NCBI GenBank assembly: GCA_013816805.1
Contig: JACDDS010000003.1
Span: 198,582-262,581, forward strand
Direction of reading: 5' to 3'
Source: Chitinophagales bacterium
GTDB taxonomy: Bacteria; Bacteroidota; Bacteroidia; Chitinophagales; UBA10324
DNA: 64,000 nt
Shown here: one piece after another, positions 29,144 to 37,858 of the stretch
Numbering within the stretch: position 1 is the first letter of the stretch
Layout: the number at the start of each line of letters is the position of its first letter
The notes under the pieces: generated by a model
Seen by the model: the letters and a program-made list of their open reading frames with translations, nothing else
Told to the model about the DNA's origin: nothing
Database searches by the model: none
Program-made: the position numbers and the translations under genes

Positions 29144-29315
29144 AGGCTTATTTAATATACTAATTAACAATATAATGTACAATTAAATGTTTGTTGAGAT
29201 GTTAATATTTATCAGATATTATGTCCGCTCTCACTCATATTAGTTAAGCCTAAATTTATTTTTTTTAAAGTGTTTAGCATTGCATCTTCGTTATGTAATT
29301 TTTAATTTTCTTTAA

Positions 29316-29573
29316 ATGGATAATAAAACACAGGAACTTAAGCAATTTGAAATACCACCCGAAGGGTCTTTAGGTCTTCTGGCGCTTGGAGCTGTAGGCC
29401 TTAGGGCATGGAGACAAGTACGTTCTAAATCCGATTATGAACAAAAATTAATTGATCGGTCTAAGGAGATGGAGAAGGAAATGCAGAAAAAGATGGAAGA
29501 AAGGAAAGTAAAACAGGAAGAAGAAAAAGCGAAACAGCAAGAAATAAAAAACAATGAGCAAACGAATAGCTAA
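29316..29573 (+). CDS. Small protein with conserved hydrophobic core and coiled-coil tail
   Basis: The 85-residue protein has a short glycine/leucine-rich segment, PPEGSLGLLALGAVGLRAWR (residues 14-33). It is followed by a highly charged amphipathic helix (KEMEKEMQKKMEERKVKQEE and beyond), predicted as coiled coil. It is not a classical signal peptide, because charged residues follow the apolar stretch and no cleavage site is seen; it could be a short membrane anchor or a docking segment. Its last 20 bp overlap the start of the phosphodiesterase-TPR-sulfotransferase gene, so the two are translationally coupled and the product is probably an accessory or anchor of that enzyme. I recognise no described family for it. 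Confidence 0.7.
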   Translation: MDNKTQELKQFEIPPEGSLGLLALGAVGLRAWRQVRSKSDYEQKLIDRSKEMEKEMQKKMEERKVKQEEEKAKQQEIKNNEQTNS

Positions 29574-32121
29574 AAAGGTTCTGCTGGTCGGGTGGGATGC
29601 CGCAGACTGGAAAGTGATAAATCCTCTTATGGATAATGGTATTATGCCTACTTTAAATCAGTTCGTTAACGATGGTGTTATAGGAAATCTCGCAACCCTC
29701 GACCCGCCTTTATCACCCATACTCTGGACCTCCATTGCTACCGGCAAGCTGGCTGACAAGCATGGGATTCTTGGATTTGTTGAACCAGACTCTAAAAAGA
29801 TGGAAGTGCGCCCTTCTCTTTCTACGTCGCGCAAAGTGAAGGCAATCTGGAATATACTTTCGCAGGAAGGTTTTAAATCCAATGTAGTTGGATGGTGGCC
29901 CAGCCATCCTGCTGAACCAATTAATGGAGTGATGGTTTCTAATTTCTATCAGAAAGCAGTAAGCGTTTACCATAAGCCATGGCCAATGGCAGCAGGCACA
30001 GTACATCCTAAGGATATGGAAGAAGTAATGCGGGAGATGAGAGTCCATCCCGCAGAACTCACACTTTCTCACATGGCACCTTTTTTCCCAAACTATAAAG
30101 ATATTGATCAGGAAAAAGATGGGCGCATGGCGGCAGGAGCTAAAATTTTAGCCCATTCAGCCAGTATTCATAATGCCGCTACCTGGATCATGGAAAACAC
30201 GGAATGGGATTTCATGGCAGTTTATCATGACGCTATAGATCACTATAGCCATAGTTTTATGAGATTTTATCCTCCCCAACGGCCGGGCATTCCTGACGAT
30301 TTATATCATGCCTATAAAGATGCGGTAAGCGGCATGTACCGGTTTCATGATATGATGCTTGAACGCTACCTTGAACTGGCAGGTGAAGACACTACGGTGA
30401 TTATTATGAGTGATCATGGATTCCATTCTGATCATCTTCGGCCCAACAGATTGCCTAAAGAGCCGGCAGGACCCGCATATGAGCATTCTCCCTATGGAAT
30501 TGTTTGCATTAAGGGCCCGGCTATTCAGACTGACCAGAGGGTTTATGGCGCAACATTGTTGGATATTACTCCAACCCTGTTGACAATGTTTGGATTGCCG
30601 GTGGGAAAAGATATGGATGGAAAGGTGCTTTCTCAAATATTTGAGGAGCCGGTGCAACCAGAGTTTATTGAAAGCTGGGAACAGGTTCCAGGTGATTCAG
30701 GTATGCATGCTGCCGATCAGCAGGAAGATCCATGGGCAGCGAAAGAGGCAATGCAACAATTGGTAGAGCTGGGCTATATTGATGCTCCAGGCGAAGACAA
30801 GCAAAAAAACCTGGATAATGTTACCAGTGAATCTCAGTATTATCTCGCAAGGGTGCTTACTTACCGGAAAGATTGGGCAAAGGCAGCAGAAATACTCGAA
30901 GAGATTTTTACAAAGAACCAGGAGTTGCGCTATGGTCTTGCTTTAATTAATTGCTATCAGAAAATGCGCAAGGTGGCAGAGTACCGCTCAACGCTCGATA
31001 AGGTTAGGGCGCTGGAAGCAGGTAACATGGTAAAGGTAGATATCATGGAGGCTTCACTTCTTTTATTAGAATACAAACCCAGAAAAGCCCTAGAACTGCT
31101 GTTAAAAGCAGAACAGGAAGCAGGCCACATCTCCCAGTTGCATGTACAGATTGGAAGGATTTATCTTAAAAGCCAGCAATATGAAGCTGCAGAGCGTGCT
31201 TTCATCAAGGCTTTGTCAATTGATTCCCAGCAGGCGAATGCACATCATGGTCTTGCCCTTACTTATCTCCGGCAGGAAAAATTTGAAGAAGCGGCTGAAG
31301 AATGCCTTAACGCAATTGGTCTCTCCTATTACTATCCAATTGCACATTTTCACCTCGGCGAGGCGCTCATGAACCTGGAGGAATATGAACGTGCTGCAGA
31401 TGCCTTTGAAGTGTGCTGTGCTATTGCGCCCGGTAATAGAAAAGCGCATTTATGGCTCATTAAATTGTACGAAGAAAAATTAAATAATAATTCGAAAGCA
31501 GAGGAGCATCGCAAATTTATTAATGAAAGAATAAAGGGCACCATAACCGTGGTTACCGGTTTGCCTCGTTCCGGAACATCTATGATGATGCAAATGCTGG
31601 AGGCCGGTGGTGAGGAAATTCTTACTGATAAAATACGCACTCCTGATGAAAATAATCCGAAAGGCTATTGGGAATTTGAGAAGGTAAAAAAAGTGATGAC
31701 CGATGTATCCTGGCTTGATGAAGCAACAGGTAAAGTTGTGAAGATAGTGGCTCCGCTTTTAAGTTACCTTCCTCCGAAATATGATTATAAAATTATTTTT
31801 ATGCAAAGGGATATGGCGGAAATATTACGCTCGCAGCAAATTATGCTTGGCAAAAAAACTGAAATCAGGAAGAATGCCTATCCTATTGTATTAAGCGAAG
31901 CCTTTAAAAAACAGTTAGAGCAGGCTGAGGCATGGCTGAAACGTTCTCCTAATGCAGAGTTGTTGTATGTTGATTATACCAGTGTAATTGATAACCCCTC
32001 TGAATCGGCAGAAAATGTAGCAGAATTTTTAGGGGCAGAACTTAATATTCAGGCTATGACCGAAGTCGTTGATATTGCATTATATCGAAACAGAGCATCT
32101 GTTGGAGATGAAAAAAAATAG
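29554..32121 (+). CDS. Alkaline-phosphatase-superfamily phosphodiesterase / TPR / sulfotransferase-like fusion
   Basis: The 855-residue protein combines three parts. Residues 8-390 form a type I phosphodiesterase/nucleotide pyrophosphatase-like domain with the metal ligands visible: WDAADW (Asp15), nucleophile Thr59 in ILWTSIATGK, DKHGI at 68-72, YHDAIDHYSH and MSDHGFHSDH. Residues about 428-645 hold TPR-like helical repeats (for example GRIYLKSQQYEAAERAFIKA and ALTYLRQEKFEEAAEE). Residues about 660-855 begin with VVTGLPRSGTSMMMQML, the 5'-phosphosulfate-binding P-loop of sulfotransferases, followed by RTPDENNPKGYWEFE and IIFMQRDMAEILRSQQ, which resemble the 3'-phosphate-binding Arg/Ser region. 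There is no signal peptide. The chemistry suggests hydrolysis of a phospho- or sulfo-ester plus sulfuryl transfer, but substrate and pathway are unknown. Confidence 0.9.
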   Translation: MSKRIAKKVLLVGWDAADWKVINPLMDNGIMPTLNQFVNDGVIGNLATLDPPLSPILWTSIATGKLADKHGILGFVEPDSKKMEVRPSLSTSRKVKAIWNILSQEGFKSNVVGWWPSHPAEPINGVMVSNFYQKAVSVYHKPWPMAAGTVHPKDMEEVMREMRVHPAELTLSHMAPFFPNYKDIDQEKDGRMAAGAKILAHSASIHNAATWIMENTEWDFMAVYHDAIDHYSHSFMRFYPPQRPGIPDDLYHAYKDAVSGMYRFHDMMLERYLELAGEDTTVIIMSDHGFHSDHLRPNRLPKEPAGPAYEHSPYGIVCIKGPAIQTDQRVYGATLLDITPTLLTMFGLPVGKDMDGKVLSQIFEEPVQPEFIESWEQVPGDSGMHAADQQEDPWAAKEAMQQLVELGYIDAPGEDKQKNLDNVTSESQYYLARVLTYRKDWAKAAEILEEIFTKNQELRYGLALINCYQKMRKVAEYRSTLDKVRALEAGNMVKVDIMEASLLLLEYKPRKALELLLKAEQEAGHISQLHVQIGRIYLKSQQYEAAERAFIKALSIDSQQANAHHGLALTYLRQEKFEEAAEECLNAIGLSYYYPIAHFHLGEALMNLEEYERAADAFEVCCAIAPGNRKAHLWLIKLYEEKLNNNSKAEEHRKFINERIKGTITVVTGLPRSGTSMMMQMLEAGGEEILTDKIRTPDENNPKGYWEFEKVKKVMTDVSWLDEATGKVVKIVAPLLSYLPPKYDYKIIFMQRDMAEILRSQQIMLGKKTEIRKNAYPIVLSEAFKKQLEQAEAWLKRSPNAELLYVDYTSVIDNPSESAENVAEFLGAELNIQAMTEVVDIALYRNRASVGDEKK

Positions 32122-32179
32122 GTGATCGCCAATGATATAAAGATACCATCAGCCATCACCCATTAGAATCTGGTATATC

Positions 32180-33073
32180 CTAATTTGTTAATGCAATTTT
32201 AACCGAAAATGTTTTCCCGTCATTATATACAGTGGCTATATATACACCCATTGGTAAATCGGATACGTTAATGTGACTGGTCGACTTCGACAACTCAACA
32301 TTTTTTACTATTTGACCCAACACACTTCTAAGTTCTAATTGAGCATTGTTTAAAACAGAATTATCCATTATAATATTAAGTATGCCGTCATAAGCATAAA
32401 TATTTATCTTTAAATCAGCTACAGCATTAATTCCTGTCGGATCACCCTGGCCTGCAAAAACAGGCTGCCCGGCTTTAGGATTATAGGCATAGTCTTTCAA
32501 TTTTATAGATTGTCCGTCTTCACTGACTGAACAGCGAACCCATCCATAAAATTGGCTGCTGTCTTTTGTTATGCGAAGAGGCATATACATGTCTTCTACA
32601 CCAAACCAATTTCCATAAGGACTGGCTTTATAGGTATAAGCAATTTGGGCAGGAAAAAAATAGGTTTGATTATTATATTGAAAAAGCAGGTCTTTTAAGT
32701 CAAAAAATTTAACTGCGGTATCAATTTTCTCACTCATGGAAAAGACATACGGATAGCCGTAATTTCCATCAAATGCATTCTTTTTTAAAGACCCCCCAAC
32801 AGCATTATATACGCCGGCTGCCTGACTATAGCCAGGTGTCATTACAGCACCTTTGCCATTTCCGGCTAAATCCATTGTAAATGTATAATCACCAGTTCCA
32901 TCATTATTCAGATCCAGAATATATTGAGCCTGGTCTGTGTTCAGTGTTGTATCCGGTGAAATATCTGTATATACTACCTGCGCATTTGCAGCTGCAGCGC
33001 TTGAAAGCACTGTTCCTACAGAAGCAGAATAGGCTTTTAGTTTGTTTAAAAGTGTAGATTTTTCGTTTTTCAT
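32180..33073 (-). CDS. T9SS-secreted protein with KLKxYSA-type leader
   Basis: The 297-residue protein begins with the atypical leader KNEKSTLLNKLKAYSASVGT, then SSAAAANAQ, where cleavage is expected after ANAQ. The body opens VVYTDISPDTTLNTDQAQYI and has DLNNDGTGDYTFTMD, an Asp-rich calcium-binding-like loop. Mid-protein, WFGVEDMYMPLRI and GWVRCSVSEDGQSIKLKDYA suggest a beta-sandwich. The C-terminus is a T9SS sorting domain (IYAYDGILNIIM, LELRSVLGQIVKN, LPMGVYIATVYNDGKTFSVK). The divergent neighbour at 33334-34215 is a clear paralogue, so the pair arose by duplication with inversion. The domain is not a recognised enzyme family. A -7 box TAAGTTTG lies upstream at 33088-33095. Confidence 0.85.
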   Translation of the reverse strand: MKNEKSTLLNKLKAYSASVGTVLSSAAAANAQVVYTDISPDTTLNTDQAQYILDLNNDGTGDYTFTMDLAGNGKGAVMTPGYSQAAGVYNAVGGSLKKNAFDGNYGYPYVFSMSEKIDTAVKFFDLKDLLFQYNNQTYFFPAQIAYTYKASPYGNWFGVEDMYMPLRITKDSSQFYGWVRCSVSEDGQSIKLKDYAYNPKAGQPVFAGQGDPTGINAVADLKINIYAYDGILNIIMDNSVLNNAQLELRSVLGQIVKNVELSKSTSHINVSDLPMGVYIATVYNDGKTFSVKIALTN

Positions 33074-33087
33074 GAATTTGATTTTTT

Positions 33088-33095
33088 CAAACTTA
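33088..33095 (-). promoter_or_regulatory. Probable -7 element of the T9SS gene at 32180-33073
   Basis: On the minus strand TAAGTTTG fits TAnnTTTG, 14 bp before the start codon. At the expected -33 distance only TTTT is found, so the match is partial. Confidence 0.45.
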
Positions 33096-33333
33096 GATCA
33101 AAATGGGACTTAAAAAAAATTTCTTTTGAAATGAAATTTTATTGCAGCGGGAAGTAAAGCAGAAATTGCTTTTTTCTGAATGATTGCAACACTGTTACTT
33201 TTAGGAATTGATTTTATTAATTTCAATACTTAAGCTCATCTTCAGATGGTATAATTTTAGTATATATAAGCTTCTAATTTTTGCATTTCTCTGTTATAAA
33301 TATTTCTTAGTTTTAAAATCAAAACCTATTCAC

Positions 33334-34215
33334 ATGAAAAAAGATTACTCTAGTCTCATTAAAAAGTTAAAACAATATTCAGCCCTTGCTGCTCCTTTAA
33401 TAGGGGCTGCAACTGCAGCCAACGCTCAAATTGTTTATACAAATGTTCAACCTGATGCCACCATTTCAAAAAATCAGCAAGGTTATCCCATTGATTTGGA
33501 TCAGGATGGCACAAATGATTTTATTATCGGTGTAATAGATACAGTGGTTCAATTTAGCGATAAAGATTACTTCTTCCATGAAGTTCTCGCTGATCCTTAT
33601 AATGACAATTCTGTTGTAGCTACCACCTTTCAAAGTAATGGATTCACCTTTGTTTACCCTATATATTTTAATAAAGGAAACGTTATTAAGCCTGAGTTAG
33701 GATGGAATAATGCAGCTTCTCAGACAATGGCTGATTTCCAGGGTTACGTATCAACCAACGGAAATGGATATGGCAGCTGGAATAATGTTACAGATAAATA
33801 TCTGGGTTTACGGATTAAAAAGGGCAGCAAGGAATATTATGGTTGGGCCCGGTTAGATATAAAAGCATCAAAGGATACCGTTTATTTCACACTAAAAGAT
33901 TATGCTGTTCAATCTACTCCGGATACAGCCATCGAGGCAGGGGATAATGGTGGTGTACCCACAGGAATTTTTCAGACTACAACTAATGACATAGCCATTT
34001 TTGCATACGAAAATCAGGTACACGTTTCGGCTCCTTCTTCATCGAAAGGCTCAATGCTGATCCGCTTAATGAATATGCAGGGGCAGGATGTAAAAGTTTA
34101 TTCTGTTAACCAAAATCAATATCAATTTACAGTTGCGGATCTTCCAAGAGGGCTCTACATGGTATCTGTAGAACAGGAGGGGACTATTAAAACCAGGAAA
34201 ATTTCTTTAAGATAA
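33334..34215 (+). CDS. T9SS-secreted protein with KLKxYSA-type leader (paralogue)
   Basis: I place the start at 33334 (MKKDYSSLIKKLKQYSALAA) because the upstream 42 residues of the open frame lack coding character and the leader here aligns with that of the divergent paralogue. The leader ends near ATAANAQ. The body starts IVYTNVQPDATISKNQQGYP and has DLDQDGTNDFIIG, again a calcium-loop-like motif. YLGLRIKKGSKEYYGWARLD matches a conserved position of the paralogue. The 293-residue protein ends in a T9SS type A domain (FAYENQVHVSAPSSSKGS, LMNMQGQDVKVYSV, LPRGLYMVSVEQEG). It is exported by the type IX system; its target is unknown. A strong bidirectional terminator follows at 34227-34272. Confidence 0.86.
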   Translation: MKKDYSSLIKKLKQYSALAAPLIGAATAANAQIVYTNVQPDATISKNQQGYPIDLDQDGTNDFIIGVIDTVVQFSDKDYFFHEVLADPYNDNSVVATTFQSNGFTFVYPIYFNKGNVIKPELGWNNAASQTMADFQGYVSTNGNGYGSWNNVTDKYLGLRIKKGSKEYYGWARLDIKASKDTVYFTLKDYAVQSTPDTAIEAGDNGGVPTGIFQTTTNDIAIFAYENQVHVSAPSSSKGSMLIRLMNMQGQDVKVYSVNQNQYQFTVADLPRGLYMVSVEQEGTIKTRKISLR

Positions 34216-34226
34216 TCTATACTGTC

Positions 34227-34272
34227 TAATAAAAAGGAGAAGCCTCTTCAGAGAGGCTTCCCCTTTTTATTA
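34227..34272. terminator. Bidirectional terminator between convergent genes
   Basis: Arms 34227-34247 and 34252-34272 are complementary over 21 positions with a single mismatch, around a TCAG loop. The GC-rich core (GAAGCCTCT with AGAGGCTTC) is flanked by A/T tracts on both sides. It can therefore stop both the T9SS gene (plus) and the WG-repeat gene (minus), whose stop codon is 6 bp away. Confidence 0.9.
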
Positions 34273-34277
34273 GTCAC

Positions 34278-35147
34278 TTATTTAGGGCAGTTAAATTCTT
34301 CTGTATTCAGGCAATGTCCTTTCTTATCAATATAAAATTGCTTGCTTTTCATCTCTACAAGGGCACGGCCATCTTCAAACGTTCCCAGCTTATCATAAAC
34401 CATAGGAATAGTGATCGTATTATTTAAATCAATATAGCCACCCTTATCCCCAATCATAACACCGGCTAAATCCTCTGAAAAAAGAAATGCGTAATCGTAT
34501 TCAGGTTTTATTATTTCTGCACCCTGACGGTTTATATATCCCCATTTATTGCTTTTGTTAACCGGTGCGAGCCCTTCTGAAAATTCACCTATCTCCAGGT
34601 ACTTCATAGGTATTACAAAATTTCCTTTTTGATCGATTATGCCGGCTAAACCATTTTTTTCAACTACAGCCAAACCCTGGGAAAAAGGCATGCAATAATC
34701 ATAAGTAATCGGAATTACCACAGTTCCGGATTTATCGAGATACCCAGCCTCTTCATCTTTTATGATTACAGCAAGACCTTCACTAAAGCTATTCACCTCT
34801 TCATATTGCAATGGCACAACTATTTTTCCGGATTTGTCTATAAATCCCCAACTATTTCCATCGCTTACTGCAGCCAGGCCTTCAGAAAAAGAATTCACTT
34901 CTGCAAACTGAGGTGGAATAACCTCTTTCCCTGATTTATCAATAAAGCCAAATTTATCTCCTCTCTCAACGGCGGCCACACCTTCTGCAAAAGAAAATAA
35001 CTGCTGGTATTTTGCAGGTACTATTACTTTGCCACCGACGGATTCTTTAATCCCATAAAGGTTGTTTTCTTCAAAAGATTCGAGTTGCTGCGCCACGGCA
35101 CGTAAACCTATAAATGTAATTAATATACAAGCCAATAGTTTGTTCAT
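34278..35147 (-). CDS. Exported WG-repeat protein
   Basis: The 289-residue protein has a signal peptide (MNKLLACILITFIGLRAVAQ). It is then composed of seven to eight repeats of about 34 residues with consensus WGFIDKSGKxVIPxxYxxxxxFSEGLAxV (the KWG/WG repeat family). The repeats are spaced regularly from about residue 30 to 275, forming a beta-rich solenoid. The C-terminus carries two cysteines (HCLNTEEFNC). WG-repeat proteins are common in Bacteroidota and usually surface or periplasmic, but their function is not established. It converges on the T9SS gene and is divergent from guaB. Confidence 0.88.
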   Translation of the reverse strand: MNKLLACILITFIGLRAVAQQLESFEENNLYGIKESVGGKVIVPAKYQQLFSFAEGVAAVERGDKFGFIDKSGKEVIPPQFAEVNSFSEGLAAVSDGNSWGFIDKSGKIVVPLQYEEVNSFSEGLAVIIKDEEAGYLDKSGTVVIPITYDYCMPFSQGLAVVEKNGLAGIIDQKGNFVIPMKYLEIGEFSEGLAPVNKSNKWGYINRQGAEIIKPEYDYAFLFSEDLAGVMIGDKGGYIDLNNTITIPMVYDKLGTFEDGRALVEMKSKQFYIDKKGHCLNTEEFNCPK

Positions 35148-35246
35148 AGCAGTGTTGAAATTTTAATTACAATAGGCCATTGTAAGGCGGAAAAATATTT
35201 TCAAGCCGGCTGCAAATATCTTCATAGTTCTCAAATTTCCATTATC

Positions 35247-35278
35247 TTTTATAGGGAAACCCAATTACTTTATCTTTG
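35247..35278 (+). promoter_or_regulatory. Bacteroidota-type promoter of guaB
   Basis: TATCTTTG at 35271-35278 matches TAnnTTTG. The -33 position 20 bp upstream reads TTTT (35247-35250), one base from TTTG. The predicted transcript start leaves only about 10 nt before the ATG at 35294, a very short leader. Confidence 0.55.
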
Positions 35279-35293
35279 CACAACCGTTTTATA

Positions 35294-36763
35294 ATGACTT
35301 CTGAAGCTGATAAAATTATTCTGGATGGATTAACTTATGAGGATGTACTGCTGCTTCCCGCCTATTCTGAAGTGCTTCCCCGTGAGGTAAAGCTGAATTC
35401 GCGCCTTACAAAAAATATTGAAATAAGCGTACCGATTATTTCAGCCGCGATGGACACAGTTACAGACTGGGAAATGGCCATTGCTATGGCAAGCAATGGC
35501 GGCATCGGAATACTTCATAAAAATATGAGCATTGAACGGCAGGCTGAAGCAGTCCGGAAGGTGAAGCGCAGTGAAAGCGGGTTGATTATTGATCCGATTA
35601 CCCTGCATCCTGATGACACACTTGGCATAGCACGTCAGCTGATGAAGGACCATAAAATAGGAGGGATACCAGTAGTAGATCAGTCTGGTTTACTGGTTGG
35701 AATACTTACCAATCGGGATTTGCGCTTTGAAAAAAATATGAAGCGTAAAATTTCAGAAGTAATGACCAGGGGACAGCTCATCACGGCTCCCGAGGGAACT
35801 GATTTAAAAAAAGCGGAAATAATTCTGCAGGAGAATAAAGTGGAGAAGCTTCCCGTAGTCGATACCAAAGGTTACCTTAAAGGACTAATTACCTACAGGG
35901 ATATTATCAATTTAAAAAGCCATCCTAATGCGTGCAAAGACAGATATGGAAGATTACTGGTAGGGGCAGCGGTCGGTGTCACGTCAAATATGCTTGATCG
36001 GATCTCAGCACTGAAGCAAAACGGAGTCGATGTGGTTTGCATCGATACTGCACATGGGCATTCCCGTGGTGTTTTAGATTCAATAAGGAAGGTGAAGGAT
36101 AATTTTAAGGATCTCGAGATAATTGCAGGAAACGTAGCAACCAGGGAAGGTGCTCTTGCCATAGCAGAAGCGGGTGCAGATGCAGTAAAGGTTGGCGTAG
36201 GCCCCGGTTCGATTTGCACCACCAGGATTGTAACAGGAGCAGGTGTACCACAGCTCACCGCTGTTATGGAGGCTGCAAAAGGATTGGAACATACTGATGT
36301 TCCAATAATAGCTGATGGCGGGATACGCTTTACAGGGGATATTGTAAAGGCAATTGCAGCAGGAGCGGATACTGTAATGGCAGGATCTCTTTTTGCAGGC
36401 GTTGAAGAGTCTCCCGGTGAAACTATAATTTTTGAAGGAAGAAAATTTAAGTCATACCGCGGTATGGGTTCCGTAGAGGCTATGCAGGAAGGATCTAAAG
36501 ACCGGTATTTTCAGGATGCGGAAGATGATATTAAAAAATTAGTGCCGGAGGGAATTGTAGGAAGAGTGCCTTTTAAAGGCTCACTTACCGAAGTGATGAT
36601 TCAATACATTGGCGGATTACGTGCAGGCATGGGATACTGCGGTGCACCTGATATTCCAACTCTTCAGAAAGCAAAATTTGTAAGGGTTTCGGCGGCCGCT
36701 ATGCGCGAAAGCCATGTACATGATGTAGTAATTACTAATGAGGCACCTAACTATTCAAGGTGA
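35294..36763 (+). CDS. guaB: IMP dehydrogenase
   Basis: I choose the ATG at 35294 ([20 protein letters not shown]) over the upstream one at 35276, which would lie inside or right at the promoter box. The 489-residue enzyme oxidises IMP to XMP with NAD+, the committed step of GMP synthesis. A TIM barrel is interrupted by two CBS domains at about residues 95-215 ([20 protein letters not shown] and [20 protein letters not shown]). The catalytic Cys is in [11 protein letters not shown], and the mobile flap contains [19 protein letters not shown] with the Arg-Tyr catalytic pair. It is the only purine gene here. Regulation by nucleotides through the CBS pair is expected from the family. Confidence 0.98.
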   Translation: MTSEADKIILDGLTYEDVLLLPAYSEVLPREVKLNSRLTKNIEISVPIISAAMDTVTDWEMAIAMASNGGIGILHKNMSIERQAEAVRKVKRSESGLIIDPITLHPDDTLGIARQLMKDHKIGGIPVVDQSGLLVGILTNRDLRFEKNMKRKISEVMTRGQLITAPEGTDLKKAEIILQENKVEKLPVVDTKGYLKGLITYRDIINLKSHPNACKDRYGRLLVGAAVGVTSNMLDRISALKQNGVDVVCIDTAHGHSRGVLDSIRKVKDNFKDLEIIAGNVATREGALAIAEAGADAVKVGVGPGSICTTRIVTGAGVPQLTAVMEAAKGLEHTDVPIIADGGIRFTGDIVKAIAAGADTVMAGSLFAGVEESPGETIIFEGRKFKSYRGMGSVEAMQEGSKDRYFQDAEDDIKKLVPEGIVGRVPFKGSLTEVMIQYIGGLRAGMGYCGAPDIPTLQKAKFVRVSAAAMRESHVHDVVITNEAPNYSR

Positions 36764-36835
36764 TCTTTTTAATCGCTAGCTGAATGTGTCGAATCTGATA
36801 TACAGAGATTTCATAATCTCAAAATTGTTCAATTT

Positions 36836-37831
36836 ATGGAAGTGCTTAAAAGCATAGAGGATATACAAGCTGAAATAAATAATACGCCGATAACGGATAG
36901 TACCTCGTTAGAGCAGTTCAGAATAAAATACTTGGGGAGCAAAAATGTTTTGAAAGACCTTTTTGCAGAAATAATAAATGTTCCATCTTCTGAAAGGAGA
37001 GAATTCGGTCAGCTGATTAATACGCTTAAGCTAAAAGCAGAAGCAAGGTTTGAAAAAGAAAAAAAGGATTTAGAATTTTCTAGCGAAAAAGTAAATGAAG
37101 AAATTGATGTAACCCGTCCCGCAAATTTTATCCGTATCGGATCCCTCCATCCTGTCTCTATTGTTAAAAACAAGGTGATTGATATTTTTTCCCGTTTAGG
37201 GTTTACTGTTGCCGAGGGTCCGGAGATTGAAGATGAGTGGCATAATTTTACTGCTCTGAACACCCCTGAAAATCATCCTGCGAGGGACATGACGGATTCA
37301 TTTTACATCGAATATCCAAACGTGATTTTACGCTCTCAAACCAGCAATGTACAGGTCCGGGTTATGGAAACCCACAAACCACCCATAAGGATTATCGCCC
37401 CGGGTCGTGTTTATCGCAATGAAACCATAACCTATAAACACCACATTATTTTCCACCAGTTAGAAGGGCTTTATATTGATAAAGATGTCTCTTTTGCCGA
37501 CCTGAAGCAAACGCTTCATTATTTTTTTTATGAATTTTTTGGAGCAGAGTATGAATACCGTTTGCGCCCATCCTATTTTCCATTCACCGAACCTTCTGCA
37601 GAGATGGATATTCGAAAAAAAGGCAATACCGAATGGATGGAGCTTCTTGGTTGCGGGATGGTGCATCCTAAGGTTCTGGAAAATTGCGGTATAGATCCTG
37701 CAATATATTCGGGATATGCATGGGGAATGGGCATTGAGAGATTGCCCTTGCTAAAATATGGTATAACTGATATCCGATTATTGTTTGAAAACGATGTGCG
37801 CTTTCTCGAACAGTTTGAGGGTGTATGGTAA
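36836..37831 (+). CDS. pheS: Phenylalanine-tRNA ligase alpha subunit
   Basis: The 331-residue class II aminoacyl-tRNA synthetase subunit charges tRNA-Phe together with PheT. An N-terminal coiled-coil domain (residues 1-85) binds tRNA. Motif 1 is followed by RSQTSNVQVRVMETHKPP, and motif 2 lies in APGRVYRNETITYKHHIIFH. RPSYFPFTEPSAEMDI carries the phenylalanine-binding region. Motif 3 is in GYAWGMGIERLPLLKYGITD. The zinc-less bacterial length is normal. pheT is not next to it in this window, so the subunits are encoded apart, as in several Bacteroidota. It follows guaB by 72 bp on the same strand and converges with the alpha-solenoid gene at 37859. Confidence 0.97.
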   Translation: MEVLKSIEDIQAEINNTPITDSTSLEQFRIKYLGSKNVLKDLFAEIINVPSSERREFGQLINTLKLKAEARFEKEKKDLEFSSEKVNEEIDVTRPANFIRIGSLHPVSIVKNKVIDIFSRLGFTVAEGPEIEDEWHNFTALNTPENHPARDMTDSFYIEYPNVILRSQTSNVQVRVMETHKPPIRIIAPGRVYRNETITYKHHIIFHQLEGLYIDKDVSFADLKQTLHYFFYEFFGAEYEYRLRPSYFPFTEPSAEMDIRKKGNTEWMELLGCGMVHPKVLENCGIDPAIYSGYAWGMGIERLPLLKYGITDIRLLFENDVRFLEQFEGVW

Positions 37832-37858
37832 TTTATTTTAAACTCATTTATTCCCATT

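Noticed and set aside
32121-32160. Imperfect hairpin after the phosphodiesterase-TPR-sulfotransferase gene
   Set aside because: The arms GGTGATCGCC and ATCAGCCATCACC pair only partly and no T-run follows, so I do not call it a terminator.
35893-36258. 121-residue minus-strand frame within guaB
   Set aside because: It is antisense to the conserved IMP dehydrogenase core, including the catalytic Cys region; no family resemblance.
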